DNA of 7,721 bases from Bacteroidales bacterium (GTDB taxonomy: Bacteria > Bacteroidota > Bacteroidia > Bacteroidales > WRGA01), in the NCBI GenBank assembly GCA_031279795.1, contig JAITHZ010000043.1, positions 1 through 7,721 of the forward strand, read 5' to 3'. A program made the translations under genes and the position numbers. Shown piece by piece: positions 1-6,370 of the stretch; the first letter of the stretch is position 1; each line of letters opens with the position of its first letter. The notes below the pieces were generated by a model. It ran no database searches and was not told where the DNA came from. It was given only the letters and a program-made list of their open reading frames with translations.

Positions 1-664
1 CGGCATCATTCACATTGAGCGCCGGCACAAGCACCTCGCCGCGTTCCAGCCACTGACAAAGTCGAGGTTCGCCGGTGGTCGTCTCTTCCGAAACGCCATT
101 CCAGTCTTTCACCGTATCATGCCAACGTTGCGGATTTTCTTTCAAGATATCCTTCAAAGTATTCAGAATCACGCCCTCTTCGTAATTGGACGGTGCTTTA
201 TCAAGAACTTCAGTATTATTTTCGGCTTCGTAGCCCTTGTGAATGAATAAAGTAGCATCACCACCGTCATCCACAATCAGTTGAGGTCCTTTCCCGTCAG
301 AAAAAGCCAACGCTTGATTGGTACACCACCAATATTCTTCAAGACTTTCGCCCTTCCAAGCAAAAACGGCAACGCCAGCCTTTGCAACCGCAGCAGCAGC
401 GTGATCTTGGGTCGAAAAAATGTTGCAGGAACACCAGCGCACTTCAGCTCCGAGTTCAACAAGCGTTTCAATCAGCACAGCGGTTTGTATCGTCATGTGT
501 AGCGACCCCATAATCCTAACACCTTTCAACGGTTTTTCTTGTCCGTATTTCCTGCGCAACACCATCAAACCGGGCATTTCGTATTCGGCAATTTCAATTT
601 CTTTTCTGCCGAACTCTGCCAAATTAATGTCGGCAACTTTGTACTTCAATGTGTAGTCTGTCAT
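1..664 (-). CDS. ahcY: Adenosylhomocysteinase, N-terminal half (cut by window edge)
   Basis: This gene encodes S-adenosylhomocysteine hydrolase, a cytoplasmic NAD-dependent enzyme that reversibly splits S-adenosylhomocysteine into adenosine and homocysteine and so relieves product inhibition of methyltransferases. Reading the minus strand from the ATG at 664 gives 221 residues with no stop before the edge. Visible hallmarks are GSLHMTIQTA (residues 53-62, substrate-pocket His56), the family signature SCNIFSTQDHAAAAV (79-93), DDGGD (132-136), SEETTTG (192-198) and NVND near the edge. About 40 extra residues lie between DDGGD and SEETTTG; this matches the insertion typical of bacterial enzymes and absent from the human one. 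The NAD-binding domain and the catalytic Lys/Asp pair lie outside the window. The start is fixed by homology at the N-terminus (MTDYTLKYKVADI). It is divergent from uvrA. Family assignment is secure. Confidence 0.96.
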   Translation of the reverse strand, partial: MTDYTLKYKVADINLAEFGRKEIEIAEYEMPGLMVLRRKYGQEKPLKGVRIMGSLHMTIQTAVLIETLVELGAEVRWCSCNIFSTQDHAAAAVAKAGVAVFAWKGESLEEYWWCTNQALAFSDGKGPQLIVDDGGDATLFIHKGYEAENNTEVLDKAPSNYEEGVILNTLKDILKENPQRWHDTVKDWNGVSEETTTGEPRLCQWLERGEVLVPALNVNDA

Positions 665-681
665 TTTTAGATTTTAGAATT

Positions 682-717
682 GTTATAGGAGTTATAAGGG
701 TTGTAAGAGTTGTAGTT
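682..717. repeat. Four-unit 9-bp tandem repeat in the ahcY leader
   Basis: Four adjacent 9-bp units read GTTATAGGA, GTTATAAGG, GTTGTAAGA and GTTGTAGTT on the plus strand. The first three differ from each other at only one to three positions; the last is more diverged. If the ahcY promoter is at 787-794, this array is transcribed in the 5' untranslated leader of ahcY and ends about 17 bases before its start codon. Its function is unknown. It could be a slippage-generated minisatellite or a set of repeated protein or RNA contact sites. Confidence 0.7.
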
Positions 718-744
718 CACCTATCACTTATTACAGAAAAAAGT

Positions 745-772
745 CTTTGTTCCTTGCTCTTTGCTCTTTGTT
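745..772. repeat. Four-unit 7-bp tandem repeat upstream of ahcY
   Basis: Four adjacent 7-bp units read CTTTGTT, CCTTGCT, CTTTGCT and CTTTGTT on the plus strand (AACAAAG-type units on the minus strand). The first and last are identical and the middle two differ by one or two bases. The array lies just downstream of the proposed ahcY -7 element, so it would start the ahcY leader RNA, and it lies upstream of the uvrA promoter. It has a different unit length from the array at 682-717, so it is an independent repeat. Function unknown. Confidence 0.7.
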
Positions 773-786
773 TTTCAATTAATATA

Positions 787-794
787 CAAAGTTA
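787..794 (-). promoter_or_regulatory. Candidate Bacteroidota -7 promoter element for ahcY
   Basis: On the minus strand this octamer reads TAACTTTG, an exact match to the Bacteroidota -7 consensus TAnnTTTG. No clear TTG is seen at the expected -33 position. It would start an ahcY transcript near 780 with a leader of roughly 115 bases containing both tandem arrays. It is 12 bp from the oppositely oriented element at 807-814. The consensus is permissive in AT-rich DNA, so confidence is moderate. Confidence 0.5.
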
Positions 795-806
795 CGAAAA
801 AAATAG

Positions 807-814
807 TAATTTTG
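807..814 (+). promoter_or_regulatory. Candidate -7 promoter element giving a near-leaderless uvrA mRNA
   Basis: TAATTTTG matches the Bacteroidota -7 consensus TAnnTTTG and ends only four bases before the uvrA ATG. Transcription would begin at or within a few bases of the start codon, so the message would have almost no leader. No Shine-Dalgarno sequence is present upstream of the ATG, which fits. The expected -33 position overlaps the ahcY -7 element and is not a good TTG match. Confidence 0.45.
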
Positions 815-818
815 TTTA

Positions 819-3701
819 ATGGAGTTGTCAAAAAACGAAATAATAATCAAAGGTGCGAAGGTTAATAACCTCAAAAATATTAGTATAAGCATTCCCAAAA
901 ACAAATTGGTAGTGATTACCGGTTTGTCGGGCAGCGGTAAATCGTCTTTGGCTTTTGATACACTTTTTGCGGAAGGGCAGCGGCGTTATGTTGAATCGCT
1001 GTCGTCCTATTCACGCCAATTTTTAGGCAAAATGGACAAGCCCGAAGTGGATTTGATTGAAGGCATCACGCCTGCCATTGCTATCGAACAAAAAAGCAGC
1101 AACCGCAATTCCCGCTCCACTGTCGGCACCGTTACCGAGATATACGACTACATCAAATTGCTCTACGCCCGCATCGGACACACTTTTTCACCTGCTTCCG
1201 GTAAGGAAGTAAAACGCGACAGCGTTCAATCGGTTGCCGATTTTATCAATAACTTGCCGGAAAATACCAAAATATGGATATTCGCACCTTTTATTTTGGG
1301 CGAAAAAAGAACAGTTGAACAACAACTGAAAATACTTTTTCAGATGGGATTTTCCCGTTTCGGGATAAAAAATACGGAAAAAGAACTTATCATTAAAAAT
1401 ATTGCGGAAATCACTGCCAAAGAAAAAGAAAAATTGCCCAAAGAAGGACTTATTCTCATTGACCGTATCAGCATCCAAAAAAATGATGAAGATTTTTACA
1501 CCCGAATTTTCGACTCCGTGCAAACTGCTTTTTACGAAGGAAATGGCGTTTGCAAAATAAAAATTGATGACGAAAAACCAATGGAATTTTCCAACAAATT
1601 TGAAATGGACGGCATTAGTTTTGAAAAAACCAACGAGAATTTTTTCAGTTTCAACAACGCTTATGGTGCCTGTCCTACTTGCGAAGGCATCGGCGAAATC
1701 ACCGGTATCAGCGAAGACCTTGTTGTTCCCGATAAAAATTTGTCCGTTTTCGATGATGCAATCGCCGTATGGCGTGGCGCGAAAATGAGCGAAAGCAAAA
1801 TGCAACTTTTGATGAATGCCGAGCGTTTGAAATTTCCGGTTCATACGCCGTACAACAAACTGACGAAGAACGAAAAAAAACTGCTTTGGCACGGTGCAGA
1901 CGGCTTTGAAGGCATTTATCCGCTCTTTAAATGGATTGAATCGCAAAACTACAAAATTCAATACAGAGTGATGTACAGCCGTTATTTGGGTCGTACTATT
2001 TGCCCCGATTGTGAAGGTACACGCCTGCGGAAAGATGCAGGATACGTGAAAATAAACGGCAAAAATATTCAGGAACTCGTGCAAATGCCGATGGACGATT
2101 TGTATGATTTCTTTTTGAAAATAAATTTGGACGAACAAGACAAAAAAATTTCAGAACGCCTGTTAGACGAAATCCGCACCAGAATTAAATACCTGCTCGA
2201 CATTGGTTTGCATTATTTGACCTTGAACCGAACATCGGGTACTTTATCGGGCGGTGAGTCGCAAAAAATTCGTCTCGCTACCGCTCTGGGAAGTACATTG
2301 ATGGGCTCAATGTACATTCTTGACGAACCGAGTATCGGACTGCACGGGCGCGACACCCAAAAACTTATCTCTGTGTTGAAGGCATTGCGCGACTTGGGAA
2401 ACACCGTGATTGTGGTGGAACACGACGAAGAAATTATCAATGCGGCAGACCATATCATTGATGTGGGCTATCTCGCAGGCAATTTCGGCGGATACATTGT
2501 TTTTGAAGGAAATGCAGAAGAATTGAAAGAAGCAGGTAACAAAATCGTTTTGCCAAAAACTGATTTTTCGGAAATTTCGTATAAGAATTTTCTTGATAAG
2601 CCGTTTTCGCTGACGGCGGCATATTTGTCGGGAAAAATTACAATTCCGTTACCGAAAACTCGTAGAAAATGGAAATATTCTATTGATTTACAAGGCGCTT
2701 CGAGCAATAATCTCAAAAACCTTAACGTGAAATTTCCACTCAACGTAATGACGGTTGTTACGGGAGTGAGCGGCTCCGGCAAAACAAGTTTGGTGAAACA
2801 AACACTTTACGCTGCGCTGAACAAACATTTCAAAAAACACAACGGCAGTTCTGCCGACTATAGTTCTCTTGACGGCGATTTGAGCAAAATCTCAGACGTT
2901 GTACTGATTGATCAAGACCCAATAGGACGCTCTACAAGGTCTAATCCCATCACTTATATCGGCGCTTTTGACGACATCAGAAGTATTTTTTCGGAACAAA
3001 AATTGGCAAAAATGCGTAACTACAAACCCGGATTTTTTTCTTTCAACAGCGATGGCGGACGTTGCGATGTGTGCAAAGGTGCAGGTGAAATTGAAGTGGA
3101 AATGCAATTTATGGCAAATATCCACCTTGTTTGCGATGAATGTGGCGGCACAAGATATAAAAATGAGGTTTTGGACGTGAAATACAATGGGAAAAATATT
3201 TCGGATATACTGAATTTGGCAGTAGATGAAGCATTTGACTTTTTTTCGCAAAATATTGCTCAAAATGTTAAAAAATCCACACTCAATGCTTTATCGGAAA
3301 AACTGAAAGTACTCCAAGATGTTGGATTGTCGTACTTAAAATTGGGACAATCGTCCTCTTCGTTATCAGGTGGCGAATCGCAACGTTTGAAATTGGCATA
3401 CTACCTGCTCAAGCAAAATTCAACTATTCCCCTACTCTTCATTTTTGACGAACCAACTACAGGGCTTCATTTGCACGACATTCATAAACTAAAATCATCT
3501 TTTGATGCATTGCTCGAAAAAGGTCATTCCATCATCATTATTGAACATCACCCCGACATCATCAAAGTTGCCGACCACATCATTGATTTGGGTACCGAAG
3601 GCGGTAATGCCGGCGGATATATCGTTTTTGAAGGCTCCCCAGATGATTTGACAAAATGTAAGAACAGTATTACAGGTAAATTTTTGGGCAAAAAAATTTA
3701 G
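819..3701 (+). CDS. uvrA: UvrABC excinuclease damage-recognition ATPase UvrA
   Basis: UvrA dimerises, scans DNA for distorting lesions and loads UvrB for nucleotide excision repair. The product has 960 residues, close to the 940 of the E. coli protein, with tandem ABC modules. Module I has Walker A GLSGSGKSS (35-43), signature LSGGES (476-481), Walker B ILDEPSIGLHG (500-510) and H-loop His535. Module II has Walker A GVSGSGKTS (649-657), the IDQDPIGRSTRSNP segment (697-710), signature LSGGES (849-854), Walker B IFDEPTTGLH (875-884) and His910. The region of about residues 131-245 corresponds to the UvrB-binding insertion, so this is not the short UvrA2 type. Zinc ligands C749/C752 and C772/C775 are intact, as are CPTC (285-288) and CPDC (395-398). 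The first CxxC pair of the E. coli zinc finger is replaced by FEMD (261-264). The start fits the conserved N-terminus (EIIIKGAKVNNLKNI). It stands alone, divergent from ahcY. Confidence 0.97.
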   Translation: MELSKNEIIIKGAKVNNLKNISISIPKNKLVVITGLSGSGKSSLAFDTLFAEGQRRYVESLSSYSRQFLGKMDKPEVDLIEGITPAIAIEQKSSNRNSRSTVGTVTEIYDYIKLLYARIGHTFSPASGKEVKRDSVQSVADFINNLPENTKIWIFAPFILGEKRTVEQQLKILFQMGFSRFGIKNTEKELIIKNIAEITAKEKEKLPKEGLILIDRISIQKNDEDFYTRIFDSVQTAFYEGNGVCKIKIDDEKPMEFSNKFEMDGISFEKTNENFFSFNNAYGACPTCEGIGEITGISEDLVVPDKNLSVFDDAIAVWRGAKMSESKMQLLMNAERLKFPVHTPYNKLTKNEKKLLWHGADGFEGIYPLFKWIESQNYKIQYRVMYSRYLGRTICPDCEGTRLRKDAGYVKINGKNIQELVQMPMDDLYDFFLKINLDEQDKKISERLLDEIRTRIKYLLDIGLHYLTLNRTSGTLSGGESQKIRLATALGSTLMGSMYILDEPSIGLHGRDTQKLISVLKALRDLGNTVIVVEHDEEIINAADHIIDVGYLAGNFGGYIVFEGNAEELKEAGNKIVLPKTDFSEISYKNFLDKPFSLTAAYLSGKITIPLPKTRRKWKYSIDLQGASSNNLKNLNVKFPLNVMTVVTGVSGSGKTSLVKQTLYAALNKHFKKHNGSSADYSSLDGDLSKISDVVLIDQDPIGRSTRSNPITYIGAFDDIRSIFSEQKLAKMRNYKPGFFSFNSDGGRCDVCKGAGEIEVEMQFMANIHLVCDECGGTRYKNEVLDVKYNGKNISDILNLAVDEAFDFFSQNIAQNVKKSTLNALSEKLKVLQDVGLSYLKLGQSSSSLSGGESQRLKLAYYLLKQNSTIPLLFIFDEPTTGLHLHDIHKLKSSFDALLEKGHSIIIIEHHPDIIKVADHIIDLGTEGGNAGGYIVFEGSPDDLTKCKNSITGKFLGKKI

Positions 3702-3808
3702 TGAAAAATTTGTGAATCTCAAAAATGTTTACTATTTTAATAATTAAACAAAAATGATGTAAAAACATAATTAAATTAAGCACTTATTTGCGGGGGCGTA
3801 ATTATTTT

Positions 3809-3950
3809 AAATGAGAATCCGTATGGACACCTAAATAGTTAGTTAAATTATTGATAATCAGCAAAGTACACCAACTTTAAAATATTATCATAACTGATTG
3901 TTTTTCAATGAGTTGTATTGTTTTTTAGGTATTATTACGGATACTCATTT
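3809..3950. repeat. Long imperfect palindrome, MITE-like
   Basis: The outer arms are AAATGAGAATCCGTA (3809-3823) and, reading the other strand from 3950, AAATGAGTATCCGTA (3950-3936), a 14-of-15 match. Both are followed at the same spacing by an ACCTAAA-type stretch. Towards the centre, GATAAT and AAAGT (3863-3867) on the left pair with ACTTT (3874-3878) and ATTATC on the right around a six-base loop. The right arm carries about 18 unpaired extra bases. Weaker complementarity may extend to about 3799-3963. It has no coding capacity. It could be a miniature inverted-repeat transposon remnant or an untranslated RNA hairpin; no clear target-site duplication was identified. Confidence 0.6.
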
Positions 3951-4025
3951 TATTTTATTATAAGCAATTCATCAGATGTAATTTTCTTATATTTTGGCAG
4001 CATAATGGCAAAAATTAAGTGCCTT

Positions 4026-4164
4026 AGTGTTATGTTAACGCAATTTTGGCGTATCGTCATTGCGAGGGCGATAGCCTGAAGCAATCCAAAAGAAACATTC
4101 TGGATTGCTTCCTGCTTCGTTCATTGCGGTCGCAATGACGCCAAAATAAAATTAACTTAACACT
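4026..4164. repeat. Intergenic palindromic repeat of the GTCATTGCGA...GCAATCC class
   Basis: The element folds on itself. AGTGTTA plus GTTAA at the left end (from 4026) matches the complement of TTAAC and TTAACACT at the right end (to 4164). TTTTGGCG, TCATTGCGA and GAAGCAATCCA (4078-4088) pair with TGGATTGCTTC (4101-4111), TCGCAATGA and CGCCAAAA, leaving a 12-base loop. The core resembles a dispersed palindrome that I recall from intergenic regions of many bacterial genomes, including Bacteroidota. It is more GC-rich than the surrounding DNA and lies just before the thioredoxin-like gene's promoter. The extended arms suggest a mobile REP- or MITE-like unit, not a simple terminator, although it could also end transcription. 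Confidence 0.75.
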
Positions 4165-4179
4165 GGTTCAAAAATTTTA

Positions 4180-4209
4180 TTGTTATTCGAATTTTTTTTT
4201 ATACCTTTG
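4180..4209 (+). promoter_or_regulatory. Bacteroidota-type promoter for the thioredoxin-like lipoprotein gene
   Basis: A TTG at 4180-4182 is followed by a 19-base spacer and TACCTTTG at 4202-4209, matching the -33 TTG and -7 TAnnTTTG consensus at normal spacing. The predicted start of transcription is near 4215, giving a leader of about 30 AT-rich bases with no Shine-Dalgarno sequence, as usual in this phylum. This is the best promoter match in the window. Confidence 0.65.
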
Positions 4210-4244
4210 TATTCAATTATAATATAAACTAAAAAAAGTAAAAA

Positions 4245-5339
4245 ATGAAAAAGTTATTCTTTGGGTCAGTCGTTATTATTACCTTGATGGTATTTATTTC
4301 CTGCGAACAAAAATCAAATCAATTGACCCTGAATGGGACAGGGCTTTCTGTCGACAACGACATTTATGTTTATGATATGGCGGAAAACAACACTATCGAC
4401 ACAATTAAGGTGAGCAAAGGAGAATTTGCTTACACTTATGTTGTTGTTGAACCGAAAATATTGGTTCTTACTGATAATCAAACATTCAACAAATTTGTAA
4501 TTGCAGAAAAAGGCAACCTTATACTTGTAAGCGATACAGGAAGTATCACAGGCAGTCCGTTGAACAACCGTTTGGCTGCATTTTCCAAAATGTATAGAAA
4601 TACAGGCAGCGAATTGGAACAAAAAAATCAAGCCATTGTTAATAAAGCAGAAAGCGAAAATAGAGATTTAACCAAACAGGAATATGAAGAGTTGCAAGCC
4701 ATAAACGAGAAGCAGACAGCCTTATATTCGGCAGCAATCAAGAAATTTTATGATGAAGACAAAAACAACATACTTGGTGTTTACGAACTGATGATATCCA
4801 GAATGTTTTTAACCGAAGATGAATTTGCCGACTGGTATGGGAAGGGCGGAGAGGCTGTTAAAAATTTCGCGCCGTTTGTCAAGGTGATGCAGGCAAAAGC
4901 CAATAAGGAAGCAACGCAGACAGGCAAAAAATATGTTGATTTTGAGGGAATTAACCCCAAAGATACTGCTCAAATCATTAAACTTTCCGACTTTGTGCGC
5001 AAAGATAAGTATGTGTTGCTTGATTTTTGGGCTTCGTGGTGCGGACCTTGCCTTAAAGCGATACCCGAAATCAAAATCTTGCACAGCAAATATGCAAGCA
5101 AAGGACTTGAAGTTATTGGTGTGGTTATCAGTGATAAACTTGAAAACCATCTGAAAGCAGCAGAAAAAGCAAATGCCACTTGGACACAGATATTCGACAG
5201 CAAAGGCGAAATCGGCGAAATTTACGGCATTAACGCAATACCTACTTTGATACTCCTTGATAAAGACGGTACAATTTTGGTACGTGCCAATGAAAAGGAA
5301 GAAATTATCGCCAAAATAGAGAGTTTGTTAGGAAAGTAA
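4245..5339 (+). CDS. DUF4369/TlpA-like thioredoxin-fold lipoprotein
   Basis: This 364-residue protein is probably an envelope thiol-disulfide oxidoreductase tethered by lipid. Residues 1-19 are a lipoprotein signal peptide (MKK, hydrophobic core, lipobox FIS-C) with Cys20 as the lipidation site. Residues about 25-110 form a beta-rich region resembling the DUF4369 domain that precedes thioredoxin domains in Bacteroidota. Residues about 115-220 are charged and helical. The C-terminal thioredoxin/AhpC-TSA-like domain (about 235-364) has the active site WCGPC (265-269) and the cis-proline loop IPT (332-334). Cys20, Cys266 and Cys269 are the only cysteines, so the active-site pair is the only disulfide available. 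It has its own promoter and no co-directional neighbour close enough for an operon. The substrate is unknown; roles in periplasmic disulfide reduction or cytochrome c maturation (ResA/TlpA-like) are inference. Confidence 0.9.
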   Translation: MKKLFFGSVVIITLMVFISCEQKSNQLTLNGTGLSVDNDIYVYDMAENNTIDTIKVSKGEFAYTYVVVEPKILVLTDNQTFNKFVIAEKGNLILVSDTGSITGSPLNNRLAAFSKMYRNTGSELEQKNQAIVNKAESENRDLTKQEYEELQAINEKQTALYSAAIKKFYDEDKNNILGVYELMISRMFLTEDEFADWYGKGGEAVKNFAPFVKVMQAKANKEATQTGKKYVDFEGINPKDTAQIIKLSDFVRKDKYVLLDFWASWCGPCLKAIPEIKILHSKYASKGLEVIGVVISDKLENHLKAAEKANATWTQIFDSKGEIGEIYGINAIPTLILLDKDGTILVRANEKEEIIAKIESLLGK

Positions 5340-5344
5340 GAGGT

Positions 5345-6308
5345 TTAATAAACGACTTGTAAAGCCCAAATTTTCATAAGTACACGGTGAATGTAGTGTA
5401 GCATTGCCTGCAGGCAGGGAAAAACTTCATAATAACCAAACTTTGAATATTTTATGATTACAGATAAACCCGTCCATGTAAAAGCCTGTGGTGTAGAGTT
5501 ATCGATAAATTCAATTTTACTGCTCGTACCTGGAAACGGACAGCCAGCACTATTAATAATTCCATAAGAACTAGGGGCATTGGTAGGAATGGTTGTAGTA
5601 CTGCTTGCACATATAGGGTACACTTGCTGTGGATGACTGTCATTTGGTGCATAGGATGCAACATTTGCTGCTATATGCCAAATCAGCAAGCCATGCCCAG
5701 GTAGCGAAGCATCAAAACCTGCCAATTGTCTGTTTTCCAATAAATAATGTTCTCCATTGTTATTGGTTACCACCTTATAAACAACAGGATTGCTCAGTGA
5801 AGGAGGCATATTGCTAACTATACTCCCTGTCGTTATAATTTGAGGGATGATCCATCCGAATTGTATTTTCTGGTATGGATTGATATGTGCAGGCTGACGA
5901 CCGCCATCATTCCAAGAACCACCAGCCATCAAATCCCAGTTTCCAGAACCAGTATAACCTGAATAGTCAACATCATAATAATCAGGTGAACCAAAAACAT
6001 GGCACAGTTCGTGTGCAATTACACCGATATATGTGATATTTGTTCCGCTTGACCCACGCAACTCTGGCGAACAAGAATAACGAGAAAGTTTTACGCCATC
6101 TTTTATTACAGTAGTTCCTAATGTCCATGCATGCGACCATATTTGTTGTCCATCACTAATTGATTCGTCACCGTAACCTGCAAAAATGATGTGAAAAGAA
6201 CTCTACTTGCCCGTTTGCCGCAAATTGAGAATAGTCAACCAATGGGTCAGCAACAAGAGTATTCAAACTGTTCCTAAAAAATGACAGCAAAAAAGCTGCA
6301 CACAACAT
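5345..6308 (-). pseudogene. Broken M6-family (immune inhibitor A-like) metalloprotease fragment
   Basis: M6 peptidases are secreted zinc proteases made with a signal and propeptide. Reading leftwards, frame A (6308 to about 6198) gives NSLNTLVADPLVDYSQF and GQVEFF. A second frame (6202 to 5345) continues with HIIFAGYGDE, then WSHAWT. It next gives the zinc motif HELCHVFGSPD (codons 6013-5981, HExxHxxGxxD), then NWDLMAGGSW with a Met-turn-like Met, and HYLLENRQ. The two frames join cleanly if one T of a TTTT run (plus-strand A run 6194-6197) is removed, so a single-base insertion splits the gene. The signal peptide, propeptide and first part of the catalytic domain are missing, and after FTWTG (about 5474) the translation no longer resembles the family and lacks a sorting domain. 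A TTG-initiated reading from 6061 is open for 238 codons but would lack the N-terminal core. I judge it non-functional. Confidence 0.8.
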
Positions 6309-6370
6309 AGTGTATATGCAAGCAGGACAGCACAACGTTGGAGCAATTTTGTTTTGAAAATTAGATAGTT

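Noticed and set aside
682..772. CRISPR array
   Set aside because: Units are 7 and 9 bp and directly abutting, with no spacers; they are short tandem repeats.
665..818. S-adenosylhomocysteine riboswitch upstream of ahcY
   Set aside because: The leader is AT-rich with short tandem repeats and shows none of the GC-rich conserved core or paired stems expected of SAH riboswitches.
1188..2138. Long minus-strand open frame of 316 codons inside uvrA
   Set aside because: It is antisense to well-conserved UvrA sequence and its Phe-rich translation is what the complement of Lys/Glu-rich codons produces; no family resemblance.
3726..3750. Intrinsic terminator just after uvrA
   Set aside because: TGTTTA and TAAACA can pair, but the stem is short, almost wholly A-T, and is not followed by a T run.
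5343..5353. GTTTAATAAAC hairpin after the thioredoxin-like gene as a terminator
   Set aside because: The stem is only four base pairs with a three-base loop and has no T run behind it.
5345..6061. Intact 238-residue M6 protease starting at the TTG at 6061
   Set aside because: Family sequence continues upstream of this codon in the same frame (to 6202) and then in another frame, so the TTG is an internal leucine of a broken gene.
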